From NCBI GenBank assembly GCA_959347315.1, contig OY365822.1:8274809-8338808 (forward strand): 64,000 nucleotides of DNA, read 5' to 3'. Shown piece after piece: positions 22,683 to 36,900 of the stretch (its first letter is position 1; every line of letters begins with the position of its first letter). The translations under genes and the position numbers were made by a program. Below the pieces are notes generated by a model. That model worked only from the letters and a program-made list of their open reading frames with translations, was not told the origin of the DNA and did no database searches. The DNA comes from Bimastos eiseni. Its lineage: Eukaryota > Annelida > Clitellata > Crassiclitellata > Lumbricidae.

Positions 22683-22940
22683 TGTATAGTTTCAATTTAA
22701 CGAAACTGTACTATAATAGCAACGTATCATTGGTGATAATTGGCGTCGACCTCCTTTCTTACCAAACCGTGTGACTGGCATGCCAGGGTGCAGGCAGCGG
22801 CGGAAACTCTGGAGTTATTGAAGAACTAGTTAGTAGTAGTTTCAATTTAACGACACTGTGATAGCAAAGAACTAAAGATCATTAGCGTCGCCCCTCCTAT
22901 TTCTTGGCTTGGGACTAGCAATGCCAGTGATGGAGTTGAG
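22683..22940 (+). mobile_element. Two family A repeat copies in tandem
   Basis: A diverged copy (22683-22812) and a better one (22831-22940) lie 18 bp apart in the same orientation. Both begin with GTTTCAATTTAACGA and carry the GTCG...CTCC and GGGACTAGCA or GTGACTGGCA blocks. Confidence 0.5.
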
Positions 22941-23608
22941 ACACATTGTGGTGCACTTCGATCAATGTAGCTAACCGGGCGATGCATGGGTGTATTCCTT
23001 ATCGTATTCCTTATCGTCTTCCTCTCGCCTCTGCGGAACCAACGAATTTACACCCGCTGAGCATTATTCATGCGGCGCTGTGTCTGGTCTTACTAGACAT
23101 TACCTACCGAGAGGCCACGCAGAGCGTCCTGTGTTAGGCTGTCGTGTTACGGTAGGGGCAGTTGTCGGGAGCGCCCCATGATATTATCTCCTCGACCTTT
23201 TGAATTCTTTCTCAACGGCGGCGATTTATTCCAGCGATTTCCCCCGAATTAATAGGTCCTACGTCGCCCCCAGAAGTAGCATAGAAATATTTTCACAGAT
23301 AATTCCGGGTAGGGTTACCGAACGTTAATCGGATCCACCCACCGAAGTGGTCCTCTCGGGGGATCGGGATTCTAACACCGGGTCCGGTAGGTAAAATTTC
23401 ATGCATGACATACATGTTTTAGTTACGCAATGAGCGAAAAGACAACACGGATGGGCGAGCACGAACCTGTGCATAAGCTCGTCTCCCTGATGTGGCTTTT
23501 GTGGACGTTAAGAAATTATCGAAGATTTACCTTACATTGCATGGTATCAGCGACAATCTGGCCAAAAACCAAGATTATAATTTCAATTAATTTCAAGATT
23601 ATAATTTA

Positions 23609-23642
23609 AAAAGACTGGACATATTTTTATGTCCAGTCTTTT
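23609..23642. repeat. Perfect 15-bp hairpin with 4-base loop
   Basis: AAAAGACTGGACATA, a TTTT loop, and the exact complement TATGTCCAGTCTTTT. It is intergenic. Confidence 0.9.
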
Positions 23643-24534
23643 ACCATGTGCATTGCCGTCTCCCCGGCTGTTTGAGTCTATTCAGCCTCAGTTCTATCCC
23701 TTGCCAAGCAATGACCCTGCCGACAGGCTGCAGTGTCACCAAACTCGAAGCTTTGTGCAGGCTGATCATGATTTGCAGCTAGAAGATACGCCCTTTGTAC
23801 AAGTTGGTAGAATCTGGAGCTTGGCCGCGTCTAGATTCTAGAGACTCCAGACCTAGAAAACGTGATGTAAATTTCCGAAATATTCAGCCCTGTGTTGCAA
23901 CTTCATCAGTTGACATAAGAGGCGACTGAAATTCTGAAATACGCTGAGTAGTGACTGTCAATGAGCTTTTAACTGTCTGTTGAAAAGGAACTTTTCGGGT
24001 TTTAGCTGCATACAGCAAAATCGTTTACAATACCCTGATATTTTAATTGCGGGTAGCCTATAGTGGCGGAGCTGGCCTTGAAAATTTGGTGCGCAGCAGC
24101 ACATGATATTCATTTAAAAGTAGGCCTATGTTCTCAGAAGTTGAAAATTTCATTTTATTTGCAAATTATTTTGCTAAATATTTTAATTTCTTTTATTTCG
24201 TTAAAAAATTAAAATATTTTCGGTGATTTTTATTTTTCTCTTGGTACGCAACTGTGTACTTTGCTTCCGTGAATGCAGTGACGCCACTAATTGCGGGCCG
24301 GTCCATGGGCATTCACCCCCTTATAATAATTTTATTATCTCCTTCAGTCGGAGTTAGCAGATTTTGTCAGTTATTCACGTGTATTTAATATTGAAATCAG
24401 GTGCGCAAGAACCCGGTTGTCATGCTTGTGAATAACATACGTTTGATCTGCTTCTTCTTCTCCAGTCTTCTCACTCTTCTGTCGATTAGTAGGTTTCTGT
24501 CTCCCTTCCTTTCTCTTCAGCTTCCTTTGTTTAG

Positions 24535-24767
24535 TAATTTATTTATTTATTCTGAAATTTGACACCGCGCTTCTTCCAACATTTTTTGCTCAGAAGTGCA
24601 CACGTCTCGACGACGCAATTGCAGTTGTACTGCAGAGCAATGGTGCGCGAAGGACTTGCTCAAGGTCCCTACACAGTGACTGAGAGGACGAGGGTCGAAC
24701 CCGCTCGCTCAGCACACACTGAACGTTACGGGCCGACCACTCCATCCAATCGGCCACCGTGCCACAC
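24535..24767 (-). mobile_element. tRNA-derived SINE (family B), minus copy
   Basis: On the minus strand a head with TGGCCGATTGGATGGAGTGG and B-box GCGGGTTCGACCCTCG is followed by the family body. The tail is the ATAAATAAAT run at the left border. Confidence 0.8.
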
Positions 24768-25559
24768 GACCATGAACAGTTACACAGGGTTCTCCATTGC
24801 CCTGACCATTCAACATGTGAACTGTTTGTAGTTAGGCCTATATAACTCTTAGGCTGCTACATTGTATATGTAAATTGCTGCGTTCTGTCAACCATTTTTC
24901 TCAATAAACGGATATATATACAATATGTTCAATCTTTTCATTTCTCTGCTTACGAGTCTCAATTTGGTATTTGCATGGTCTTTACCTTAAGCCTATTACG
25001 TGATCTGGTAAAGTAGCAATGGACGTTCACATTCCATTGAACGTTTCTGGTGATAACAGCTATGTTTAAATCTATTACATGAGTACCCGATACTCCTGTA
25101 ATTATATCTGCATCTTATTTATGTTTAGCAGTGACGTCATTCTACGCCCCTTTAAATGTTTCTTGGTGCTTTGACTGTATGTGACATACATTATAGTTAC
25201 AATACATAGTTAAAAAAATAAAGTTGCATGCATGCACAATTTGGATCCACCGACTGGCCTTATGTACTAGGCCTGTGTAGCCTGTATGATTGCAACCAAA
25301 TTGATAAAATTATATATAGGTATTCATATATATTTTATATATTATATATACTATAGGTATAATGTAATATGTGTGCTAGGTGAGTGCAGGTGGGTGCTTT
25401 AAATTTGTCTTGTATTGACAGGCAGGCAGCTATGAAGATACTGAACCACACATAAGTTTTGAGAAAGGTCAGAAAAAGATAGCGTTGAGTGCATGATAAT
25501 GACAGACATGGCTCATATGAGGTTAGCTGAGTAACTCACGCTCCACTCAATGCAATTTA

Positions 25560-26398
25560 ACCGTTCTTGTGCGAAATGAACTAGCGACCGTACGGATACA
25601 TAAATTAGATAATTTTGCCCTCGCCAATGGCAGGCCGCATGCGGTTCTCCTCAGCGGATGCGTTCTTCCAGCCTCTAGAGCTCGTTTGGCCTCGACGCTC
25701 AACGAATTCGTCCCGTTGCGTTTACAAGTGGGAGGTTATCGTTGCCGATTGGTCATTTTCCTTTATTACTGACACGCGCTGCTCAGCGCCAGAGACGGGA
25801 ACCAGCTTCCGATATGCAGTGGTAATAGGCAACCAGTCTAGGGCGATAATAGAGCGTGCGTCGTTGCAGACGATAGGACCGTCGCGAAAATGGTGATTAC
25901 GTGCTAAGAAATCGAATTAATTTCTTCATGCTGAGCGAAGCATTCATAAAATTATATTTTCTAATTCTCTGGAGCATGGACGGCGTGCGGTTGAATCATG
26001 AGTGTCGGAGTCTAGGTCTATTTATGCTCGTTAGGTGGTATAATATGGACAAATTCTGGACTAAATGCGCAGGACACTGAAAGCAGAAACAAGTAAAATT
26101 TCGTTTTTATTAACAGTAAACAAGACTGTAGTTTCCCTATGTGTTCCAACGTAGCCGACTGCAGTACGTCTCCTTTCTGACGAGTAATACACAACCTGTC
26201 TAGGCCCGCAGGTGAAGCCAGTAGACCTTGACAAGATTGACGGCTGATACTCTCCGGAGGCGGAGATTAGATTCCCTAGCTTGAGTGACATCGTTATTGA
26301 CAGGCGCCGCGTTTCGAGAGTGAAATTCGTCGACAAGAGCAAAGAGCTCGTTAGCAGCGGAGGAGTAGAGGACTGTTACTTTAACGTCAATCGCGGTT
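25560..26398 (+). promoter_or_regulatory. PTK7: CpG-rich promoter / 5' UTR region of PTK7
   Basis: CpG dinucleotides are dense here compared with the AT-rich flanks, and the tract ends at the PTK7 start codon. A CCAAT box is at 25624-25628 and an inverted one (ATTGG) at 25748-25752. No clear TATA box is placed near a start. The exact transcription start and any 5' UTR intron cannot be read from the sequence. Confidence 0.5.
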
Positions 26399-26477
26399 AT
26401 GATGACGTCTTTACGAGCGACAACGGTTTTGCATCGAATTCACCTGCTTACGGGGCTCATGGTGCTGCTATGCACTG
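26399..26477 (+). CDS. PTK7: PTK7 exon 1: signal peptide
   Basis: The coding part runs from ATG-ATG at 26399 to donor ACTG|GTAAGA. It starts MMTSLRATTVLHRIHLLTGL and continues MVLLCT, with a basic n-region and a hydrophobic core. The exon ends in phase 1. The Ig1 exon at 34899 begins with two bases, so the join gives Ala and continues WVQGSSS, a plausible signal-peptidase region. An in-frame TAG at 26366-26368 closes the frame upstream. A 66-residue ORF in another frame overlaps here, but it leaves the donor in phase 2 and cannot join the Ig1 exon. Confidence 0.75.
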
Positions 26478-27269
26478 GTAAGAGGCTTCACTACTACTGT
26501 CAGTCGTGTTGGCCTTATGCTTAATTTTATGTGAATTTTAGGAGAATTCGAAAATGTAGCGTTAGACAACATCAGGATTGTTTGGTGACTTTAGTTGACA
26601 AATGAATACAAAGTCGGTCATTAGTTTGACCCTGCTTTGTCCCCAGATTGTAGATTAATTTGCATTGCATTTTTTATTATAAAAGTTTAGCATTAAATAG
26701 TATATATCTAGGTAATGATGCCTGCTACCATACATTGCACCAGTTTTCAACTCTATGTGCAATTATTTGTTTATTATTTTTACGGTTACATATTCAAACA
26801 CTTAGGTATTTTATCTCCTATAGGAGAAAATTAAGTTGTGTATAATAATAATAATGTTTACTTGCATACATACCTTTACTGATGCATGCACATTGCAGAC
26901 TTTACCATGGACCGATCGGCATTTTTTTGCTGATTTCTGATTCCAGATATTTGACCTGATTTTTTGCCGATTGTCGATTTGATCCGATAAGTTTTTAGTG
27001 GAGATCGTAAGAGCTGGCATTAGATACAGACTTTGTGGAGTGAATGTCTGCAGGAGGTGAGTTGCTGAGTCTTTGGCCAGCAACAGAAAAGCATGACTGC
27101 CGAGAGCTGCATGGCCTCCTCAGAGACCAATTAATGAGACCTCATACAGTTGAAATTGACTGAAGTATAGTCTTGTAATGTTATCGAACATTTATATAGC
27201 GCCCCTTCAGTATATGCAGTTAGCCCATGCAGTCTTTACTGTTTTTTATTTATATATATATTATATGGT

Positions 27270-27300
<31 letters not shown>

Positions 27301-30300
27301 TTATTTATTTATTAGACAGGCAGTGCAATGATATGAAGATCGGTTACAGGCCCATAATTATTATGCTTAGATTTGGTGTTTTATTGATGACTCTATAGCC
27401 AAGGCATTTTGAATTGAGTGAAACTTCATCAAGTTAGTTCTTGAAATGCTAGTAAGAAATGAGGTGCAGTATCGAAACGGGTCGAGACCAGGGCATTAAT
27501 TGACCCAGTTGATCAAGGCTCTAAAAGGAATGTGATGTTAAACCACACGAATTTCATTGATATTGATAATATCTCATTTAATTTCATACTGACAAACCAC
27601 TGTATGATTACAAGTACAGTATGGACGGACGACGAAAAGTTTTTAACTGTCGGCAGCTATGCTAAGCGCCCGATAACGTTATCTCTAATTTAACTAATGC
27701 CGCCGCCTAGCGAAACAAGGACTAGTCAACGTTACAGATGTCAGTAGTGAGTAAATTAATAATTATATAGAGTTATTATGTTTGATTATAATTGGGGCAC
27801 TGTTCTGGGTTACCTGACACAAGAGCCCAGCATTTCAATGTAGCCTAATTCAAATAGTTCAATCAATGCTGGCCTTTTGGGGTGGCGAGGTCGGATGGGG
27901 TCGCCCGAAGGAACCGAGCGAGTTGGTTATATAGAATTGACATGCTATGGCCGTTTTCTCATTCTGAAAGGGCTCCCTGACAATATCCGCCCGAGGGGCC
28001 AAGGGGGTTAATAATTCCGCCCGAGGGCGCCAATGAGGCCGGCATTAAGTTCAATTTATTCAGGTGCTCAACAAATTCACAAGGTTCAAACGCAGAGATA
28101 TATCGCAGCACAAAACGTCTCCCATGAATAAACTGGTGCCTTACGCTTGACTTTCGAGTGGCGCTTTAGAAGTTTGGAATTACGATTACACGTGGACAAG
28201 CACAGTGGAAGCCGACCTGCTCCCCTAAACCTTTGGGTTACTGAGGGTGAGGAGACGAACCCAGAACAGAAATGGCTGGCTGAACATTGTGGAAACGTAA
28301 GACTCAGTTTGGGTTGCGATTATGAGTAGTGGCGGTGCTGCATGGAAGCAAAATACGCAATTGCGTGACAAAAGAAAGATCAAATAAATCACCAAAAATA
28401 ATTCAACAACAATTTTTAACAAACTAAAAGAAATTAAAGCATTTAACCAAATAATTTGTAAATAGAATTAAATTTTAAACTTTGGTAGAACATATTTACT
28501 TAGTACTTATGGTGTAGACCCCTATTGATGTTTGTATGTGTGTGTGTGTGTGTGTGTGTGCGTCGCTCTGTTGTCTTTGTGGATGTGAGTGTCTGTCTCT
28601 ATCTCCTCTGTGCCGTTCTTCAATAGTTTGCCTGGAGTATTTTTCTCTTAATGGATCTCTCTGTCTCTCTCTCTCTCACTCCCACCTCGCTCTCTCCCTC
28701 TGCCCCGTCTCTTTTTATCTTTCTGTCTGTGTGTGTGTTTGTGTGATGTCTGTCTTACTGGCTGTTTGTTTCTGTGTCTCTAACACTGTCTACGTCAGTT
28801 TGCATGTATGAATTCTGTATGAATATTTATATTTCTGTTTGTCTCTGTGTGTATGTATGTATGTATGTCTGTGTTTGTGCGTGTCAGTTTTTTGTCTTAT
28901 GTTTTCACCCCTCTGGGCAGAACTGGTGCCAGGATTTCAACAACATCCCCACATCACCACTAAGGAAATGTTAAGCACGTGGCTCTCTCCAAGGTGTGAA
29001 GACTGGAAATAGCAGACTTATTGTGTGGCTTATGCTTATTCAGAAATCGTCTGGTTTACTAAAGGACGTCCAGTGTGGCCTACAGCCAGACAATTATGTA
29101 TATTGTATATATTATATATATTTAATACATACATACGTACATACCTACATACATACATACATACATACATACATACATACATACATACATACATACATAC
29201 ATACATACATTACATACCTACATACATACCTACATACATACATACATTACATACATACATACATCTATGTGGTTACACACATACATGTACATATATGCCT
29301 ACAAAATGCGCATGCGTACATTCACTTATTCAGCCATATACGTAACATAGATGAAAATAATTAAATGTAATATTATATATTGCTGAGCAAGCAGAAGTGT
29401 CTGACTGTAAACACCACATCTTCACACTCCTTTATAACGCTATAGACACTCGGTGTCGTCCACAATCTTCCACACGAATGCCTGCTGTAGTCGTGCATGA
29501 GTCGTACGGGTACAGCCATCTGGCGATGGGTTGCCGTGCATCAAATCTCGTCTGCATGGCAAGAAAATTAAAAGAAGCCGTTTGCTGATAACCGAAAATA
29601 AATGTCCGTCTGACAAGTGATCAATGCTTGACGCTGAGAACGTTTACGATTTCAAACCAGTTTTTGCTAATCGTCAAGTCGACCCCTGCAATCGAATCGG
29701 TGACGACAGACAGATATTTCAAAATTCTCTGCCACTCCAGTCAGCTGCGAATGAGTACATCCATGTGGTCTGTGCAGACTCCTCGATGTGAGATAAGACG
29801 GCAGAGAGAGGACTGATGATGATGATGACGACGATGGGAATGGGGAGCGGGGGCAGGGGTAGGAATGCTTAGACCTAGATGAAAAATTGAGGGGTGACCC
29901 TAAGACCCTAAGTATTTTTTCGCTAGTCGTGGCTTGAATGGGAGCGCTCCTAAGTAGGTTCTTGAAGTACTCAGAATGAATGACTGAATGAGTAAATGAG
30001 TAGGTAGAGAAAGGAACAAGCTCTGAGCGGTCGGGGAGTGAATCGCATGTGAAATATGTTTATAGGTTTGGAGGGAATTGTACTTTGTAGGTAGGGACAC
30101 AGTTTTGTGGTGGAGAAGTTTGAACACCGAGTTTATTGGTGGTGTTTGAAAGTGTTGGTGACTGCACGAGCGAGAGAGTTCTGAATTGTTGAAGACGTTT
30201 TATTGGGATAAACAGATGTTCAAGATAAGGGAGTTGCAGTAGTCCAGCCGGAAATGAGAAAAGATTATTATGCAGTGACTTTGTGCTGGTGACTCTTCTA

Positions 30301-30903
30301 ATTGCATTGTTTCTGTGCATTGTTTCTGTGCATTGTTTCTGTGCATTGTTTCTGTGCATTGTTTCTGTGCATTGTTTCTTTGTTGATGATATAATTATTG
30401 CTGTTCATGTTATATTGTCTAAAATAAATTACCCTCTGGCAATGAGACTTGCATCTCCTTCTGGCTACCCTTTGAACAATGCTTCTGAATAGATGCAGCG
30501 CTCATTAATAAGCTGGTGTCCTGTGCTTGGCTTTCGAGCGACACTTTAGTAGTTTTAGAACTTAAGATTTGGATTTTGACGGCTTGGATTGTTTGACTAG
30601 AGTAGTAATCAAGCAGCTGGTGACAGTGGTGAGGGTTGGTTTGGCCTTCACCGTGGCTCAACAACAAATTGGGAATTAGAATTGGGAATTAGAAAGAGTT
30701 GGGAAACATTGGCTATATTCCTCTAATCTTTTGTGATCCCTGTTGTTATACTTTGAGCCTTTGTGATGAATCCAATACTTATTAGGTTCCTCTTTGTATA
30801 CACAGACTGGACATGAACAATGTTTATAGCCACTGAATAAGTATGCTCAGAAGGCATAATATACATAGGGGATTTCAATTGTTTCATAACAGACCACCTT
30901 GAC

Positions 30904-30939
<36 letters not shown>

Positions 30940-33900
30940 AATATAAATAAATATATCTATAATATATATAAATATATATGTATTCATATTTGTGTGTTAG
31001 TGTACTATATATTCATATATGTAAATACATATATATGTATGTATTTGTAGCTCTTGATATAGCGCCTTTCGGTACTTTATTAAGCTTGCGATTGTGATCT
31101 GAATTGAATGGTCTAGTTTAGTAAGTTCCCAGGCCAGAGTCCAGAGACAAACCGCAGCGTGGAGCAGGAATTATCGTATTTGGCCGAAGGCTGCAGCCTT
31201 GGAGGAACTGAAGAGGCTTAATTAAGATCAGTGATCTTAAGATAGATCGATTGATAGAGAAACTGACAGCTGGCAGAGACAGGCAGGTACACACACAGAT
31301 AGAGAGACAGACAGACGAAAAGGCAAGTATTGAAAGTGTATTATGCGCACACACGCACACACACATATGATGGAAGTGAAGTTTTAGTTATCCAATCAGT
31401 TTTTGTTTTATTCATTGAATAGTTCTAGCAGCATGTCCAAGGTGCTCACTGTATGTATTCCTATGTCCATTTCCACTAATACATGTTATGATATATATTA
31501 TAGGCATAGATGTATTTTACAAAATAGAATAATAGATGAAACACATTAGAATTATAGATGTAACACAATAGAATTATAGATGCAACACAATAGAATAATA
31601 GATGCAACACGATAGAATAATAGATGTAACACGATAGAATAATAGATGTAACAATAGAATAATAGATGTAACAACAGAATTATAGATGTAACACAATAGA
31701 ATAATAGATGGAACACGATAGCACCATCAAACAACTATGATGAAATGTTGATTAAAAACAGCAAAATTAACGATTGCTTATGAGTTTCTATTGTTTCTTT
31801 TGCTGTTTTCTTTTGTTATTGTTACAGTGATCTTTTGTGTCAATGTAGTCTTACCCACCTCAGTTTTAGAATCTATTTCTTTATCGTTAATGTCCAGACA
31901 TGAGACCCTAAATTTGTTCACGTACTAACATATATGCAAATACTTACATACGTGTATATGTCACAACTTACAGACAATGTCTGAAAAAGGCTTTTTGTAA
32001 AATGCCTCATTTTGTAGATTTTAGGCAATTTGTAAAATCACCCATTTAGCATATTGCATACATACATTACAAACATTACATACGTACGTTACAAACATAC
32101 GTTACATACATGCATTGCATACATATGTTACTCACATACATTACAGACATACATACATACAATTTGCATACATACATTATAAAATGTACATACATATATC
32201 ACCCATTTAGGGTTAGGGTCAGGGTTGGGTTAGGGTTAGTGCAGGGTTAGGGTTAGTGTAGAGTTAGGTTTTTGCAGGCATTTTACAGAATCCCTGGTTT
32301 CGGACATTGCTGTAACATATATATATATCGAATTATCGTTGCATAGAAGCATACATACAATGCAAAAGACCTTGCACACATACATACATGCACACTTTTC
32401 TGGGAATAACTCTGAGGACTGGACCTGCAGAGACAATGTACCGGAAATGATTGCCCTCATTTATTTATATAAAAATGTGGAGGTGCCTGTAATTGAAAAC
32501 AGGGACTATCTCATCTTTGACCTTGGCACAAATGCACGCCTGCACTTAGGTATACCAGCAATTAAAGTACGAATAATGCACCCGTTCATAGACACAAGTG
32601 CGGCATAGATGCAACCTATATATCTTCTGCTCACAGATGTATGTATCTATCTGGCTATTCATATAGCACCTTTTAGGAACATCTGGAAGACGCTATATAT
32701 ATATATATTTATTTTTATTTTTTTATTTTTAAAAATTTATTTATTTGTTTATTTTTTTTATTTTTTTGAAAATTCATTTTTTTATTTTATTTATTTATTA
32801 TGGTCACGTGTTTAACAAAGACACACGAATACATATGTATGGGAATGTCTGAGTTGTCCTAAGGCACATGAATAACATGTTGTGTAGAACATGTGATTCC
32901 GTATCTATGACATTAAATGAATATATGCATTTCATGTTAAACTAAGCATAACAGTTTGCACCCCATATATCATAAAGGCTATATATATTTATATATATAT
33001 ATGAACACATTTTGATGCATGTATGCATAATAAACAGGTGTATATATGATTATATATACATGATAGTGTCATATAAATAAATATTTGTGTTAATATATGA
33101 TAGTGCATGTATATCATAGAATTGATGAAAGTTTGATTGAGTCTGGTGAGCCTGAGCATGCAGAGTGGTGGATAGTCAGAGTGATGGATCAGGCAGAGCT
33201 GGTTTGTTACACAGGAGGGAGGGCGTCGAGGAAGGGCGAGGGGGCTGGAAGCCAGAACCGGGGTGAGGGAAAGGTCAGGGAAAGCTGCTGACAGGTATGA
33301 GGGTCAGACCAACCGCCAGATGCAGACAGGTAAGATGCAGACCCTGAGTTTCTTCATCTGGGTCACCCAAAGCTGTTGTTGCTGCAGCATCAGCAGTGCC
33401 AACAGTGTGTGGAAGATGGTGACTATGACTAAAAAGCCCATTTTTCGCTGTCCACAAATACGCCCGTGAATAAGCTGGTTCCCCTGACTTCGCTCTTGTG
33501 GGCGCTGTAAAATGTTGAAATTACGATTACGATTATACACGATTACAAAATAGAAGCACCAGCGACTTCGTAATCGTAGGCTATTTTTATCTGAAAATCG
33601 GAGGACATCTCTTGTGGAGTCAATCCCTAAAATCGTAACCTCAAATGTCGTTATTGTCTAAAGGAGTTAAGAGTGTATATGATTTGCAAGTTCAAGTAAT
33701 GCTACAAGAGACCTAAACTATCAGATAAGAAAATCAGCACGGATGAGGGATTAAATTACTGGAAAGGTCTTCACAGGCCTAGACTTTTCAATTGCGGTTG
33801 AACTTAGGGCCTTAGGCGAGTGTACTAAAAAAAGCTCTTTGTGTTTTCTTGGCTAGTTCGAGTTCAGTTATATAAACATTGATATAAGCTGCAAGCAATC

Positions 33901-36900
33901 GAATCTGCATGCTGGAGCTTCGGCTAATGGTCTGGATATGCCCAGTGTACCATGGGAATGTATCAAGGTCAAGTTGAGGAGCTTAAACTATGCAGTGGAG
34001 TTTATGATGTTGAGTTTAGAGGTCAGGTTTGACTGCAACCAGCCAAACCCACTGATAGAGTTCTGTCCTATGTATATGTCAGTCATCCTCTTGTCCAAAC
34101 TCCAGTACTTAGACTGTGGAATGTGCATTTTGATCTGTTAGGAGGGTGACTTTTCACCTAAGACAATGGTACTGACCAAGTGACTCTAGGATAATTAAAG
34201 TCTCGACCTTTGACCTTATAGAAATGATAAAACCGTGATTTGCAACAAAGGTCATTCGTCAACATTTTGCAAAATTGTGTGCAATTTTAACTTGACCCAA
34301 AGGAACATCCACCACTAGCCTTCCACCAGTCTATGAGTTGTGATGACGCCCATGGTCGGTAATTCAACCTTACTTACTAAGGCTAGGTCAGTGGATCTAG
34401 AGGTCAGGTTACCGTTACACTACATATTTTTCTAATAATAATAATAATAATAATAATCATAATTCTAAAAATAATAATAATAATACTATTAATATGATAT
34501 AATTTCTACTACATACAATACAATTGCAACCTATCTTCATCGCAACAAAAATTTTTTAACAGAATGACATCTGACTAGTTTCACAGAAGCTTGTTTTACA
34601 AGTCACAATTACTTTTTATGTACCTACTTAAACTAGCGGCTAACCTTACTCCAGAAACGTTGCGGTTGTCACCAAGGGTCCACTCAGACTCATTTTATAC
34701 TTGCCTTAAAACTGTTCTAGTTAAACGTGCTGGAGTCGGGAGCGCTTCTGAGTTGTAGCCTTGAAGGGACGCAATAGAAATCTCTGTAATGAATGAATGA
34801 ATGAATAATAATGATAATAATAATAATAATGATGATAATAATATTAATAATAAAGATAATAATATTAATAATGGCGTTATTTGTGTCCGTCCATGCAGCG
34901 TGGGTGCAGGGCTCATCGAGCTGTCCTGAGGGCCTGGACATGATCTACTTCGACCCTGCTCCTCCCAGCCAAGACGTGATGGAGGGCGACGACCTGTTGA
35001 TCCGTTGCGACGTCTCTAGTCGCCAATTGATCGTCTTCTATTGGACGCTGAATGGAAAGACTCTGGTGAACACCAGTCGACGCTTCCAGGAGAGCAGCGA
35101 CCTTCGCATCCTCAGGGTCAACCGAGTCCTCGACGCAGGAGGGTTCAGGTGTGTCGCCGTCAACGTCTGCACCGGCATCGCCCTACGCAGCGCAGAGGCC
35201 AGGCTCACCATACAGTGTGAGTCCCATGATATCCATACCAAACATGATCATACTAACACTGACACTCGTAAAATTTGCACTGGATGTACTAGACCTAAGA
35301 TTTAGAATTATATCTGCTGTAACTCCTCAATCTTTCAAGAATAAGATGGGAATTCATTTGCTAAACTGCTCATTCAACTGATTTGAGTAAGCCTACTTTT
35401 GTTCACCCCTTGATTAGTGATTAGGTAAGTTAGATTTATTAGGAATAATAATAATAATAATGATAATAATATTAATAAGGGCGTTATTTGTGTCCGTCCA
35501 TGCAGTGTGGGTGCAGGGCTCATCGAGCTATCCTGAGGGCCTGGACATGATCTACTTCGACCCTGCTCCTCCCAGCAGGAAAGAGCAGGATCCTAATATT
35601 AAGATTAATTAATTAAGATTAATTTCCATTAGTTAGATGTTCGATAATTATTTGATAATTTTCCGAATGCTAATTTATTTACACTAGCATAGTCAAATAA
35701 TATGTCAGTGCTCACAAAGATTTATATAGCTACATACGTTAGTGGGTGTCCCTGTTAACGGGAGGTAATCTCTTTGGGCCTCCCTTTGTAACCTAATTAA
35801 TTGAGCAATTAAATACTATGTGTATACGTTTGATGTTATGGGTTTGCATTTTTCGTTCGTTCGTTCATTCCATGTCTGCATGATGTATGCATGTATATGT
35901 ATGTATGTACATTTTTTAATGTATGTATGCAATTTGTATGAATGTGTGTAATGTATGCGTGTGTAACATATATATGTAACATATGTTTGTAACATATGTA
36001 TGTAATGTTTGTAATGTATGTATACAATTTGTATATATGTTTGTAATGTATGTGTGTGTAGCATATGTATTTAACATATGCATGTAATGTATGTTTGTAA
36101 CATATGTTTGTAGCATATGTTTGTAATGTATGTTTGTAACGTGTGCATGTGTGTGAAAAGTATTGTTGCTTAGTTTTGACTGCAAATGAGAACGTATTGT
36201 TTGATGGTGATTGTCTGCATTACTTGCTTAAAATGTCTTCAATTGAAGATATGCTAGGAATTCAGATCTGAGATTTCTATGTTTAATAAGTTCCTATTTA
36301 TAAGTTGCAGAAATCTATTTTTAATTAATAAGTTCTTATTGGAATAGCATGTTTTTACTCTTATTAATTATTCTAATGTTTATTATTTTTCTGTTAAACT
36401 CACCTTTGATTACTCGCATGGCCCAGTAGCCTACAGCATGAGTCAACAGACTACCCGCCCCAACTATTACCACCCATCTGCTTGAGACACTTGCCCCTCC
36501 CCTTGTGACAATTGATCAACCAGCTACTCTTCTATTTCCAAATGAGAAATTTTTAATAAGTTCCTATATTTGTACATGTGTTCCTTATTTGCTCTTCTCC
36601 ATTTACTCTTAGAGCTACTCTCTATAAACACGAGTTGTGTACGGCTCTGAGAAAGCTATTCCACAACAGAAGGCATTGTTGTCATATATACTAACTATGT
36701 GGGAGTTGGGTTAATGACATACAGATTAAGACGATTAGATGGACTAAGATGGTTATAGTTCGTAAACACAGGGTGTTGTCGGCGACATCAGAGGTGGTCA
36801 TCTATGGCTTTGATGTGGAAAGACAAACGTACCATTCTCATGGCGACCTACATTGCTTCTTCTGTTTGTTGCTTGTGCCATTGATTTGGTATTTGTAAGT

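Larger units (their letters stand above)
20167..25559. other. Intergenic region upstream of PTK7
   Basis: AT-rich to about 21.1 kb, then more CpG to 23.9 kb. It holds the minus-strand candidate exon, two family A repeats, the 15-bp hairpin and one family B SINE. A (TA)n tract is at about 25310-25350. No certain gene. Confidence 0.5.
26478..34898. other. PTK7: PTK7 intron 1
   Basis: 8.4 kb. It contains a family D copy, family 2 tails, an opposed pair of retrotransposon fragments, several microsatellites and minisatellites, the telomere-like repeats and a family 1 retrotransposon end. No additional exon was recognised. Confidence 0.7.

Noticed and set aside
26281..26477. 66-residue ORF ending at the same GTAAGA donor
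   Set aside because: It leaves in phase 2 and cannot join the phase-1 Ig1 exon. The overlapping frame from 26399 gives a signal peptide and the correct phase.
32339..32608. 89-residue open frame with a GTACGA after PAIK
   Set aside because: The last 50 residues look less repetitive, but no family match and no acceptor were found. It also sits among ACAT repeats.
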